Shown here: positions 46,703 through 58,034 of the stretch, in pieces
Layout: the number at the start of each line of letters is the position of its first letter
Position numbering within the stretch: position 1 is the first letter of the stretch
DNA from: Sinonovacula constricta
Taxonomy: Eukaryota; Mollusca; Bivalvia; Cardiida; Solecurtidae
Assembly: GCA_007844125.1 (NCBI GenBank)
Contig: CM017572.1
Coordinates: forward strand, 21,993,407-22,057,406
Reading direction: 5' to 3'
Length of the DNA: 64,000 bases
Position numbers and translations under genes: made by a program
The notes under the pieces: generated by a model
Told to the model about the DNA's origin: nothing
What the model saw: the letters and a program-made list of their open reading frames with translations, nothing else
The model's database searches: none

Positions 46703-46849
46703 CCCAGTTGTTGGATCGTGGTTAATGGCGTATGTGTTGTTAGGGTCCCAGTCGTTCAGTCTGTAATCTGTGATACTCGTCTCTCCGATCTGTTTTAACT
46801 GGGTCGGTGTGTTCTCTACCTCTTCTAGGCGCTGTTCTATCCTCCGTAA
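46703..46849 (-). CDS. Exon 3 of the unrecognised minus-strand gene (147 bp)
   Basis: The acceptor is minus-strand 'tgtattcttcttcag' (intron ends at 46850); the donor is 'TGGG|GTACGT' (intron starts at 46702). It is exactly 49 codons, phase 0 to phase 0, with no stop. The start (LRRIEQRLEEVENTPTQ) continues an amphipathic helix begun in exon 2 with spaced Leu/Ile/Val, suggesting a short coiled coil. The remainder (DYRLNDWDPNNTYAINHDP) is polar with Trp/Tyr. Flanked by SINE-C copies on both sides. No family is recognised. Confidence 0.85.
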
Positions 46850-46960
46850 CTGAAGAAGAATACATGTCTATGATTTTTCATTTTGCAAATATACAGAATA
46901 AGTGTCGTGCTTCTTTTCTTGGTTGTTTTAGTAAAGAGTATTTTGCAAGAATATGACATC

Positions 46961-47233
46961 AAGGGCTGGGATTAGCCGGCATTTCTGCCGATACTGTGCA
47001 GGAACAGTTCTAGCATTAAAGCACAGGCGCACTTATGAGGTGCCCATGGACTGAACCCAGCCGGTCCATTATACTGACACTGACGAGTCAGGTGTAATGA
47101 TGTCCCCTTAGCCCCGAGCATTAGGAGGGAAGCAACTACTACCAACTTTAAAGTCTTTGGTTTGACCCTGCCAGGGTTTGAACCCATGACCTCCCGATCC
47201 ACAAGCCGATGCTCTACCAACTGAGCTATTGCA
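46961..47233 (-). mobile_element. SINE-C copy
   Basis: Complete copy. Minus-strand head 'gctcagttggtagagcatcg' 'gcttgtggatcgggagg', B-box-like GGTTCAAACC; tail 'ctaatcccagccc'. A short likely duplication 'gacatc' flanks it (46955-46960 and 47234-47239). The 88-codon frame (QLVEHRLVDREVMGSNPGR) is the classic mistranslation of a tRNA-derived SINE. Confidence 0.88.
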
Positions 47234-47324
47234 GACATCTAGAGTGATGCAGTCACTAAATATGATGAGAAGTGAGTCATTCTGACAAAACTATGTTCAT
47301 AATTGCATTAATAGGATATTTATT

Positions 47325-47405
47325 GGTGGGAGAGACCCCATACAAATATCTGGGTAGAACTACCGTTGAACTGCAAACCAGCTGAAAGACTTTTCATATT
47401 AAAGT
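47325..47405 (-). mobile_element. SINE-B fragment
   Basis: 'attggtgggagagaccccat' 'acaaatatctgggtagaact' 'accgttgaactgcaaacc' matches the central part of SINE-B only. Bases 47406-47820 hold nothing else supported. Confidence 0.65.
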
Positions 47406-47826
47406 CTTCATCTAAAATAAAACTAGAACCAACTCGATGATTGTTTGAGGCAATATAAGTCCAAAACTTTGGCCAAACCTACTGCCACTATTTTTTTTTT
47501 ATTTCTATCAGACAGAACACTTTTTTCTTTTCACTAAACCAAACCTTTTTTTGTCATTTCCCAAACTGTCTGCTTAAATACACCAGCTTATCTAATCAGA
47601 GTAGGCGTAAAGCACTCAGTAAATGGTTGGCCAACTTAAAACAAAGTTCATGTGTGGGTTTTATTCATGACACTGTTTGTAAGCACTTGAGGAAGGGTTG
47701 AACTAAAAATTGCAGAATAAGAATAAGGGGAGGAGTAACACAGAAATCGCAGAACTGTCAATTGTGTTTATAGCACGATTCTTGAACATAGCATGATTCT
47801 TGAACATGATAGCAAAGTATACTTAC

Positions 47827-47870
47827 ATCTGATCTGGCCTGCCCAACTGTGTCCCAAGCTTTACTCAGAC
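47827..47870 (-). CDS. Exon 2 of the unrecognised minus-strand gene (44 bp)
   Basis: The acceptor is a T-run ending 'ttccag' on the minus strand (intron ends at 47871); the donor is 'CAGAT|GTAAGT', close to consensus (intron starts at 47826). Entering in phase 1 from exon 1, it reads GLSKAWDTVGQARSD and ends in phase 0, matching exon 3. It is short, but is supported by the exact phase fit on both sides, strong splice signals and continuation of the helix into exon 3. Confidence 0.8.
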
Positions 47871-47879
47871 CTGGAAAAA

Positions 47880-48690
47880 AAAAAAACTATAAAATAAGTT
47901 TGTTGAAAACATCTTTCACTTAAGCAATAAACTATTTAAGATGTAAACATCAACAAATATATGTTATAATGTTACTAAGCTTGTTTTTAGAGCAATGGTA
48001 CATTAAAAATTGCTTGTTAATTAAGATCAAAGGGCCATAACCTTTCACAGAACTGTATTATGGTAACCCTCTTTCTGTACCTTCACAATGAATTTTGTGA
48101 AATATGTTATAAAATTCAAACCAGTACTACAGGAGGTGTTGTTTTCATATTTCAGACCAAAGGCTGTCTTTGACAAAAGGCAGACAACAGTCAGTGTCCA
48201 CCAGAACTCTGTTGGTCCACTAAAACACTGTCTGGTCAACAAGATGTTACTTGCTTGTTGGACTAGAGGTCTAGTGATGTTGTTTTCTTTTTTTTTTCCT
48301 TATAGCCTTAAGATGCAACAGGTGTCAAGAACAACTTTTGTCATAAATTGTTCAGAGACTGGGTGTAATACATTTCTGCCCACACAGTGCCTTGCCTAAC
48401 TTAAGTGCTGGCTGAATGTGCTGCAGAACTTATAATGCAAGCTCATCGTAGGGCAGTCGGAAAATTCAGTTCAACTTTGTTAAGGGCGTGTCCATAACAT
48501 CTTGCCAAGAATTAAATTAAATCACGGTTTCTGGACATTGGGTGTCGTGTATTCTATCAGGGTGACTTTGTCAAGTGCTAGAATAACGTCACGTCATATA
48601 TTATGTCAGCCTCCCCCATAAATCTGTGTGTCATTAAAAATATATGTAAATCAGTGAATGGTAATATGGATAGTATTTGAACTGTATGGT
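47880..48690. other. Unannotated intronic sequence
   Basis: A 103-codon plus-strand frame (48088-48399) contains 'gtgtccaccagaactctgtt' 'ggtcc', which echoes decayed sequence at 4440-4760, so it is probably repeat-derived. No gene is called. Confidence 0.4.
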
Positions 48691-48699
48691 CTTAAAAGT

Positions 48700-49290
48700 G
48701 TCTGGTATCATATTGTATGTTTTGTGAAACTACACTTTGAAACCAGAATGCAATATTTCAAGTACAGCAATTTAATGAACGTTCATAAAAATGTAATGCA
48801 AATTGTAACAATAGTAAAAATGGCTAAAAATGATGTTGAAATACTTGATTTATTTTTTTATGCAATCAATTTAGTTTTGTAAAACTATACTTTTAGTGAA
48901 ACTACAATTTACAACCAGAGTGCAACACACCAAGTAAAGCAATTTAATGAACGTCTGTATAACAGTGTAATGCGAAATGTAACAATAGTAAAAATACTGG
49001 ACCAAAAGAGTTTTGTGGTGGACACTGATGGCGAAAAAATGATGTTGGAATACTTGATTTTTTAAGCAACCAGTTGCAATACTTGATTTTTTAAGCAACC
49101 AGTTGCAATACTTGATTTTTTAAGCAACCAGTTGAGTTTTGTGAAACTATATTTTTTTGTGAAACTACAATTTACAACCAGAGTGCAATACACCAAGTAC
49201 ACCATTTTAATGAATGTTTATATAACGGTGTAATGCAAAATATAAAAATAGTAAAGATGGCTAAACAAAATAAACTTGACTTTTTTTTTT
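48700..49290. repeat. Degenerate tandem repeat, about 170-260-bp unit, three copies
   Basis: 'gtgaaactaca' followed by 'ccagagtgcaatacaccaag' 'tac', 'aatttaatgaacg' and 'aacaatagtaaaaatggct' recurs from about 48724, 48896 and 49160. Inside the second copy a 29-30-base piece 'caatacttgattttttaagc' 'aaccagttg' is triplicated (49048-49135). Confidence 0.8.
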
Positions 49291-49547
49291 ATGCTGACAA
49301 TGCATGGAGTAGTTAAATTGTCATACATTCTTCATCTGAGCAGCTGTCGAATCTAGGTTCACTGTGTTTGTTTAGCCGGCCAAAGGTGCATGTACATATA
49401 ACTTCACAAGGTTCAACAAATATACATTGTAAAAAGTCTACTAGTTCAGAACCTATACTTGTACCAGTAACATGAATAGAGAATTATACCCACTATGTGG
49501 AAGTGTTTGCTCTTGGCCTGCTAAAAGCACATAGTGATTAGGCTTTC

Positions 49548-49625
49548 TGGGCAAATAGTTCAGATCTAGATCACTTGCTCCTGCTGAGAGCTGTCTGATT
49601 AGGATCTGCACTATTTGTGCCTGAA
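49548..49625. repeat. Short dispersed repeat E
   Basis: 'gttcagatctagatcacttg' 'ctcctgctgagagctgtctg' 'attaggatctgcactatttg'. Confidence 0.6.
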
Positions 49626-49639
49626 TCTCCAGCAATAAG

Positions 49640-49868
49640 TTTAAACCTACTTATTTAAAGTCGATTGGGAAACAAGTTCTTTCAACTTATATTAATAATA
49701 ACCCACTTCCTGGGTAGAACCAGTACTCAGGTACTGAGTACCTGGAGCAATGTGCAGTAAACAGTCATGCTCAAGGACTAACATCACATGGTCAGTTTCG
49801 TGGTTTAAACCCGGGAGCCTCCAATCCGGAGTCCAACGTCTTAACCACTAGACCAGGGACGCCCACAT
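49640..49868 (-). mobile_element. SINE-D copy, complete
   Basis: The minus-strand head 'tgggcgtccctggtctagtg' 'gttaagacgttggactccgg' continues to 'ggctcccgggtttaaacc' (A-box-like TGGTCTAGTGG, B-box-like GGTTTAAACC). The body includes 'gtactggttctacccaggaa' 'gtggg', and the 3' end is 'gaaagaacttgtttccca' 'atcgactttaaataagtagg'. Bases 49869-50204 hold nothing recognised. Confidence 0.85.
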
Positions 49869-50204
49869 ATGACTTGTTGTCATTGTCTGAGGTTGTGAGA
49901 AGACAATTACCAATAAGTGTGGGTTATACATATGGCAGGCTAAGTGCTAACAAAAGCTAGATGTTGACAAACATGAATAAGTATTAGTTAATAGAACACT
50001 CTCTTTTCATAGGTTTTAATAAACACGACAATTGGAAAGAATGAAACAGAAAGGAGGAGGTCTTGCTTGTGCTTTGTTTCTGAAGTAGTTTATGTTAATA
50101 CAGAAATAATTTGCTTGAGAAAATGCTGAACTGGATCAAGGGGTGTGGAGATATCAGCATTGTTTGGAATAACATGACCTATAAAGGGAAAGAAAACAAT
50201 TAGA

Positions 50205-52445
50205 CAATGATATTGTAAGTGACAATGTGACAAGGTGATGATGATAATGTGACAAGGTGATGATGATAATGTGACAAGGTGATGATGATGATAATGTGAC
50301 AAGGTGATGATGATAATGTGACAAGGTGATGATGATGATAATGTGACAAGGTGATGATAATAATGTGACAAGGTGATGATGATGATAATGTGACAAGGTG
50401 ATGATGATAATGTGACAATGTGATGATGATGATAATGTGACAAGGTGATGATGATAATGTGACAAGGTGATGATGATAATGTGACAAGGTGATGATGATA
50501 ATGTGACAAGATGATGATGATGATAATGTGACAAGGTGATGATGATAATGTGACAAGGTGATGATGATAATGTGACAAGGTGATGATGATGATAATGTGA
50601 CAAGGTGATGATGATAATGTGACAAGGTGATGATGATAATGTGACAAGATGATGATGATGATAATGTGACAAGGTGATGATGATAATGTGACAAGGTGAT
50701 GATGATGATAATGTGACAAGGTGATGATTATAATGTGACAAGGTGATGAGGATGATAATGTGACAAGGTGATGATGATAATGTGACAAGGTGATGATGAT
50801 GATAATGTGACAAGGTGATGATGATAATGTGACAAGGTGATGATGATAATGTGACAAGGTGATGATGATAATGTGACAAGATGATGATGATAATGTGACA
50901 AGGTGATGATGATAATGTGACAAGGTGATGATGATAATGTGACAAGGTGATGATGATAATGTGACAAGATGATGATGATGATAATGTGACAAGGTGATGA
51001 TGATAATGTGACAAGGTGATGATGATGATAATGTGACAAGGTGATGATGATAATGTGACAAGGTGATGATGATAATGTGACAAGATGATGATGATGATAA
51101 TGTGACAAGGTGATGATGATAATGTGACAAGGTGATGATGATAATGTGACAAGGTGGTGATGATGATAATGTGACAAGGTGATGATGATAATGTGACAAG
51201 GTGATGATGATAATGTGACAAGATGATGATGATGATAATGTGACAAGGTGATGATGATAATGTGACAAGGTGATGATGATAATGTGACAAGGTGATGATG
51301 ATAATGTGACAAGGTGATGATGATTAATGTGACAAGGTGATGATGATAATGTGACAAGGTGATGATGATGATAATGTGACAAGGTGATAATGACAATGTG
51401 ACATTGTGATAATGATGTGATGAGGTGATAATGATAATGTGACATGGTGATAATGATAATGTGACAAGGTGGTAATGATAATATGACATGGTGATAATGA
51501 TAATCTATGTGACAGGGTGGTGATAATGTAAGTGACAGGGTGATGATGATAATGTAAGTGACAAGGTAATAATGATAATATAAGTAACAAGGTGATGATA
51601 ATATACATGACAAGGTGATGATGATGATAATGTAACAAGATGATGATGATAATTTTAGAGTCCAGGTGACTATGACAATATAAGTGACAAGGTGATGAGG
51701 ATAATGTAAGTGACATGGAGGCAATTATGTGACAAGATGATGATAATGTGGCAGGGTAATGATGATAATGTGACAAGGTGATGATGATAATGTGACAAGG
51801 TGATAACAATAATTTAAGTGACAAGGTGGTGATGATGGTAATACAAATCACAATGATGATGAAGATGATGATGGAGATGATGATGGAAGGTGATGATGAT
51901 GGCAAGGTGATGATACAAATTATAATGATGATGATGACACTGATGATGATGACAACAATGATGATGATAATGATGATAAAGAAGATGAGGAGGAGGAGGA
52001 TAAGGTGATGATGACACAAATCACCATGATATGAAGATGATGATGATGGCAAAATGATGATGATGGCAAGGTGATGATGACAAGGTGATGATGATGGCAA
52101 GGTGATGATGATGACATAAGGTGATGATGATGACAAGGTGATGATGATGGCAAGGTGATGATGACGACAAGGTGATGATGATGACTAGTTGATGATGATG
52201 GCAAGGTGATGATGATGACACAAGGTGATGATGATGACAAGGTAATGATGATGGCAAGGTGATGATGATGGCAAGATGATGATGATGGCAAGGTGATGAT
52301 GATGGCAAGGTGATGATACAAATTATAATGATGACGATTATGACACTGATGATGATAACAATGATGATGATGATGATGATAAAGATGATGATGAAGATGA
52401 GGAGGAGGAGGATAAGGTGATGATGACACAAATCACAATAAAAAT
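50205..52445. repeat. GAT-rich minisatellite, 22/25-bp units grading into 17-18-bp units
   Basis: The main unit is 'gatgatgataatgtgacaag' 'gt' (22 bases), with 25-base variants holding one more 'gat', in irregular alternation over 50205-51380. The middle (51380-51830) is looser. From 52030 units are 'gatgatgatggcaaggt' and similar. A segment of about 110 bases ending 'gatgaggaggaggaggataa' 'ggtgatgatgacacaaatca' occurs at about 51914 and again at about 52318. Seven overlapping minus-strand frames (up to 544 codons, His/Ser/Ile-rich) and one plus-strand frame are translations of the array. Confidence 0.92.
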
Positions 52446-53100
52446 GATGATGATATCTACATGTATAAGATTGTGGTGACAAGGGATGATTATTGTGATG
52501 ACAACAACACTGCAGATATACATCTTCTTCCAGAGGCCATTAAAATAAGTCTGAGAGAAGAAAATTTGGATCCTGAAAGAAATCTCCGGTCGCCATTAAC
52601 TTTCAAATAGTTACAAATCTTCAATAAAAGCAATCTGAAGAGCAACCATTTAATTGCCACGCCTCAACTGCAACTACTGTCAGTCTGATTTTTCCTGGTT
52701 AAGGTTAAAACAGAAAGTTTCTGGTGTCAGTTCCTTACTTGTCAATGCAGTAGAATCAATAGTGAAAGTGGCATCAGCAATTATGGAGTCATTATTTAGT
52801 CAGAATGTATCTGGTTGGAAAACACATTTTATTTGAGTCCAAATGTCAATGATTGCATAATTGTGCCCAATTTTAGTCTGAAAGTATGAGTATGTTACAG
52901 ACATTAGCCTCCTACTAGTTCGATTCCCAATAAAGGTAAGGCTGTTTTCATGACAACAATAATCGTGAAGATCGTTACAGCATTATTTATTTTATGTTAC
53001 ATACTCCAATCAAAATATAATAAACTGCATATTTATTGAAAGCAATGAATTAAATAAACTGTTCTCACAACAAAATGAAAACTTTTATCTTATCCCCTAC
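52446..53100. other. Unannotated intronic sequence
   Basis: No feature supported. Confidence 0.4.
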
Positions 53101-53392
53101 CGGACCTGGTAGCGCAATAGATAGAGCGTCGACTCCAGGTATGGGAGGCATCTTGATCGAGCCCGGGTCGTGACATATCAAAGTCATTAAAAATGGTAGT
53201 GGTATAGTTCGTTTGCTAATACTCAAGCAAATATAGGGGTAGTTCCATGACTGGTGTCAGGATAATGTGACTGGGTGTGGTATCATGCTAGGTGTTCACG
53301 GCATGCTATACACAGTGAAGGCAGCACTATATCTGCTTCAAGTGACTGTTGGTGGGATGATAATCCCAATAAACAAACATTCTGCATATGGT
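53101..53392 (+). mobile_element. SINE-A copy, plus orientation
   Basis: Reads head to tail on the plus strand: 'gacctggtagcgcaatagat' 'agagcgtcgactccagg', 'cttgatcgagcccgggtcg', body 'aaatggtagtggtatagttc', 'gtgtcaggataatgtgactg', 'ttcacggcatgctatacaca', then a deleted 'cactgtctcc' region, and 'gactgttggtgggatgataa' 'tcccaataaacaaaca'. Confidence 0.9.
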
Positions 53393-53539
53393 TTACACTT
53401 GTACTGATGGGATAAAGCAACTTTAGTGACAGTTTGGGAACCATCCATTGGCCCACCTTTCTGGGCCTACAATGTTTTCACTGGCTGGATTAATTTGTGT
53501 TCTATGTTATAGGTTGTCCCTGCGTTAGTCAGTGTCCAT

Positions 53540-53705
53540 TGTCGTCTGGTTAAGACGCAAGAACATGGAATTTTGGGGCTGAACCACACACCAATCAGAT
53601 GTTGCTTTTAGGCCATGACTTGCAAATTTTTGCAACTGCATATTGCTGTAGAGTTCTGGTTCAACCCAGGAAGTTGGCAATGCAAGCTATTAATTAACCA
53701 TCATA
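53540..53705 (+). mobile_element. SINE-D copy, degenerate
   Basis: 'tgtcgtctggttaagacgca' (head), 'gttctggttcaacccaggaa' 'gttggcaatg' and 'attaattaacc' (body) follow the order of the complete copy at 55080. Confidence 0.5.
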
Positions 53706-53784
53706 TAGTAATCCTTAATAACAAACAAGAAAGTCAATAGTTAAAACAACAGATTACTATTACTTGTGTAAATCACTGGTGGGA

Positions 53785-54062
53785 TGGGATGGGATTTAAC
53801 TGGTATTTTTGCTGATACTGTACAGCGACATTTCTATCATTATAGAAAAGGGGCACTTTTGAGGTGCCCAGGGACTGAACCCAATCTGTCCATTTTACTG
53901 ACACTGACAAGTCAGGCGTAATGCTGTCCCCTTAGCCCCGAGTGTTAGGAGGGAAACCACTGCCACCAACTTTAAAGTCTTGGTTTGACCCGGTCTGGAT
54001 TTGAACCTGTGACCTCCCGATCCGCAAGCCGACACTCTACTTCTTGAGCTATAGTGGCCTGT
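53785..54062 (-). mobile_element. SINE-C copy
   Basis: The tail is on the plus strand as 'gggatgggatgggatttaac'; body 'ctgatactgtacagcgacat', 'gacaagtcaggcgtaatgct'; minus-strand head 'atagctcaagaagtagagtg' 'tcggcttgcggatcgg' and 'ggtcacaggttcaaatcc'. A weak flanking match ('aatcactgg' and 'aatcaatgg') may be an old duplication. Confidence 0.88.
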
Positions 54063-54296
54063 CTTAATCAATGGTTGATTTGTTTTGTTAACCAATAATC
54101 AAAAGTCATCAACACTGATATTTTATATATCTATTTTTTTTTTAAGAATAAAGATTATAAGGTGCTAAGGTATAAAAACACATCAGTTGAAATATTTTTA
54201 ACATCTGAAACACCTTTACATGTACACTGTTTACAAAATGTAACAACAATTTGCTATTTTATGATCACATGGGTCAACTTGAGGGTCAGATGATAT

Positions 54297-54734
54297 TTAA
54301 AGGTGGTATCGGACAGTTTGGACCAAAAATATTTTCATTAACTATGTTTTTAAACTATTGTTACTTGAACAGATTTCATAAAAATGCTGTTTATTGATGT
54401 CCTAAACCTGTCTGAAAAGTAAACCATAATGCCACAATCGTATTTCTTATCTAAGCCACGCTGCAAAGTTAGCTATTAGACAACCACATGATCACTTATG
54501 TATTAGCTCATCCATGTCATCCACTGTGGCGTTGGTGTCTATTTTTAACAGAAAACCCAATAGTTCTTATTAGCAGATTTGAAAAGAATGAATATTTTAA
54601 GTGTTTATTAACGAGTTTTACTGCCCCAAAATAGAGACTGTTTAAAATCGTCGAAATTATGCGCTACTACCCTACAACAGTCAAATATTGTTAAATACAT
54701 TAGATATATGCAAATAGTTGGATGCCACAATTAA
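54297..54734. mobile_element. TTAA MITE (family Q), best-preserved ends
   Basis: TTAA at 54297-54300 is followed by AGGTGGTATCGGACAGTTTGG; the right end is TGGATGCCACAA then TTAA at 54731-54734. The interior, inverted relative to 12016, has 'atgctgtttattgatgtcct', 'gtctgaaaagtaaaccataa' and 'gcagatttgaaaagaatgaa'. The element length between TTAA sites is about 430 bp. Confidence 0.8.
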
Positions 54735-55079
54735 GACTACAGTGAATACTGAAGTGCACCACGACAAAACCCACATGAGGAGTGTGGCAGGTTCATATTG
54801 TTTGTCACTACACCAAAACTTTGATTATATTATGTTGTTGGAAGGTGCTCTTTTTGGGAGGCACAGGGGATCAGCACCCTGACGTCTTATGTTAAGCTCT
54901 AGCTCCGGGTATATTTTCAGTATTTTCTGCTTCAACTGTACCTGTGTTATTGTCCAGCCCCAGCCCGGCAGTCTGCACAACCGGGTCGGTCACCTTACGG
55001 CCACGAATCATCCTCACAGGCTACTGGCACAGGCTCACTGCAATCAGGCAAACATATCTGTTAAATGACACAATAGGCA
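54735..55079. other. Unannotated intronic sequence
   Basis: No feature supported. Confidence 0.4.
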
Positions 55080-55290
55080 ACTGTGGTCTAGTGGTAAAGA
55101 ACTCCGGATCAGAGGGTCCCGGGTTCGAACCTTGAAACTGACCACACAATGTTTTAATCCTTAAGCAGACCATTTACGGTCCACTGCTCAAGGTACTCAA
55201 TATCTGAGTACTGGTTCTACCCAGGAAGTGGGCAGTTGAGAAGGATTAATAAAAGCTGAAAGAACTTGTTTCCCAATGTTGATTCCACTT
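55080..55290 (+). mobile_element. SINE-D copy, complete
   Basis: Head 'aactgtggtctagtggtaaa' 'gaactccggatcagagg' then 'gtcccgggttcgaacct' (A-box-like TGGTCTAGTGG, B-box-like GGTTCGAACC); body 'ggtccactgctcaaggtact', 'actggttctacccaggaagt'; 3' end 'gaaagaacttgtttcccaat'. Bases 55291-55737 hold nothing recognised. Confidence 0.85.
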
Positions 55291-55737
55291 ATTTGCACAC
55301 ATCATCCACAAAAAAACGCGTTAAATTAAAAATCAATAAGTATGATTTCAACAATGATATCTTGTTTTCAGTTGTTGTAAATATGATTTTCAATATTAAC
55401 TCTATGTTACTGTGTTTTCTTTGAAAAATTCTTCAGTCATTTATCTGTTTGTATTTTTCATTATAAGGTAATTACCAATTATTACTTGTTAACTTCCAAT
55501 ACAGAGTGCCTTCTGTTAAAAAGCCGATTCTTCTTTTTCAAAAGACAGCCATTTTTTTTTGTCTGCAATAAACCACCCATTTGTTTTTTTAACAATTTAA
55601 CCTCCTTTGTACTGTGTCAAAAACATGCAATACTTTTGAATTAATGATAATAAATACAATATAAAAAAATAAATTGGAATATATACAGTTTAAACTCACA
55701 AGTAAATATAGAGCTTAAAAGGCAGTAACAGATTCTG

Positions 55738-56050
55738 GGTTTTATTTGTATTTTGAGTTTTACGGCACACCGACACTTGATAGGTCATACTGCGCCAAAT
55801 ACAGTGAAGTTTAATATGAATTAAGTATAATCGAGTTAAAATTAAAATATGTAAGTAGAAAATTTAAAATCTGCGTAGTTAAGAGAATGTTGTATTTTTA
55901 AGAACCAAAAGCAAGTTTCATCAGGACTTGTTTTGAAATTCTTAATTAACAGCTATATGTTCAATCGTTTCCTCAGAGTCCAACTCTAATAAATTTTACA
56001 GTAAAGTCTGATTATGTCGCTTAGAAAAAACTATTTTAGTATTTCAAGTC
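55738..56050 (-). pseudogene. Degenerate LINE 3' end, same family as 43968-44450
   Basis: 'gtattttgagttttacggca' 'caccgacacttgataggtca' 'tactgcgcc' then 'gttaaaattaaaatatgtaa' 'gtagaaa' matches the tail and 3' untranslated part of the LINE at 43968. The coding end ('gttcaatcgtttcctcagag') is too decayed to translate. Confidence 0.7.
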
Positions 56051-56234
56051 GCAATGGGTAACTCTGATTCTAATATGGTAGTTTTGAACACTTCCTGCTG
56101 CTTAGCATACAAGACACTGGGCTAAGACATATCAGGTATACAGGGTACATAATTATAATGACCATAACAAAGCAAAACAAGAAAAAGAATAGGTGTGACA
56201 GGAACTAAACCTGGGTCTTAACATAATAAAGCTT

Positions 56235-57832
56235 TCCTTCTGTTAATGTTGCTATTACTGCTATAACCTCCATTTATGTTGCTATTCCTGCAACAACTTC
56301 TATTGATGTTGCTATTCCAGCTATTACTTCTATTGATGTTGTTATTCCTGCTGTAACATCTATTGATTTTGCTATTCCAGCTATTACTTCTATTGATGTT
56401 GCTATTCCTGCTGTAACATCTATTGATGTTGCTATTCCTGCTGTAACATCTATTGATGTTGCTATTCTAGCTATTACTTCTATTTATGTTGCTATTCCTG
56501 CTGTAACTTCTATTGATGTTGCTATTCCTGCTGTAACATCTATTGATGTTGCTATTCCTGCTGTAACATCTATTGATGTTGCTATTTCTGCTGTAACATC
56601 TACTGATGTTGCTTTTCCAGCTATTACTTCTATTGATGTTGCTATTTCTGCTGTAACATCTACTGATGTTGCTATTCCAGCTATTACTTCTATTGATGTT
56701 GCTATTTCTGCTGTAACATCTACTGATGTTGCTATTCCAGCTATTACTTCTATTGATACTGCTATTCCTGCCATAACTTCTACTGATGCTGCTATTCCTG
56801 CCATAACTTCTACTGATGCTGCTGTTCCTGCTATAACTTCTACTGATGGTGCTATTCCTGCTTTAACTTTTACTGATACTGCTATTCCTGCTACAACATC
56901 TACTGATGCTACTATTTCTGCTTCAACTTCTACTGATGCTACTATTTCTGATATAACTTCTACTGATGCTACTATTTCTGCTTCAACTTCTACTGATGCT
57001 ACTATTTCGGCTATAACTTTTACTGATGCTACTATTTCTGCTTCAACTTCTACTGATGCTACTATTTCTGCTATAACTTCTACTGATGCTACTATTTCTG
57101 CTTCAACTTCTACTGATGCTACTATTTCTGCTACAACTTCTACTGATGCTACTATTTCTGCTATAACTTCTACTGATGCTACTATTTCTGCTATAACTTC
57201 TACTGATGCTACTATTTCTGCTATAACTTCTACTGATGCTACTATTTCTGCTTCAACTTCTACTGATGCTACTATTTCTGCTATAACTTCTACTGATGCT
57301 GCTGTTCCTGCTACAACTTCTACTGATGCTACTATTTCTGCTATAACTTCTACTGATGCTACTATTTCTGCTTCAACTTCTACTGATGCTACTATTTCTG
57401 CTATAACTTCTAATGATGCTACTATTTCTGCTTTAACTTCTACTGATGCTACTATTTCTGCTATAACTTCTACTGATGCTACTATTTCTGCTATAACTTC
57501 TACTGATGCTGCTATTCCTGCTATAACTTCTACTGATGCTGCTATTCCTGCTATAACTTCTACTGATGCTGCTTTTCCTGCTACAACTTCTACTGATGCT
57601 ACTATTTCTGCTATAACTTCTACTGATGCTACTATTTCTGCTACAACTTCTACTGATGCTACTATTTCTGCTATAACTTCTACTGATGCTACTATTTCTG
57701 CTATAACTTCTCCTGATGCTACTATTTTTGCTATAACTTCTACTGATGCTACTATTTCTGCTATAACTTCTCCTGATGCTACTATTTTTGCTATAACTTC
57801 TACTGATGCTACTATTTCTGCTATAAGAGGTA
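56235..57832. repeat. 30-bp minisatellite, about 53 copies in perfect register
   Basis: The unit is 'gatgctactatttctgctat' 'aacttctact' (30 bases). From about 56280 to 57825 every unit appears to be exactly 30 bases, with substitutions only. Two zones exist: 'gatgttgctattcc...' on the left and 'gatgctactatttc...' on the right. The minus-strand frame of 472 codons encodes a 10-residue repeat (AEIVASVEVI type) after an N-terminus MFSQFLTAVSLLTVWLSG that looks like a signal sequence. The array continues past the stop at 56484 with the same unit, which argues against coding. Confidence 0.93.
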
Positions 57833-58034
57833 AACAGCTGATACCATAACCACTGAGCCAAACAGTCAACAGTGACACAGCCGTTAAGAACTGGCTAAAC
57901 ATATACGTACAGAAACTATATTAAGAGCCTTCTTTATGCATGAGGCGAATCAACCATTGCAGCAGCACTTTTTATCATAAATTGAATGTAAAACTAGACA
58001 AACAACAGGTCAGCTGGTATTTTATTTCTGTTAC

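Noticed and set aside
46239..47238. Minus-strand frames containing 'QLVEHRLVDREVMGSNPGR'
   Set aside because: A well-known false protein pattern produced by translating a tRNA-like SINE head; six related copies occur here as SINE-C.
50090..52523. Long minus-strand frames (up to 544 codons) rich in His, Ser and Ile
   Set aside because: Translations of GAT/ATG-type minisatellite units; several frames are open at once and none has unique flanking coding sequence.
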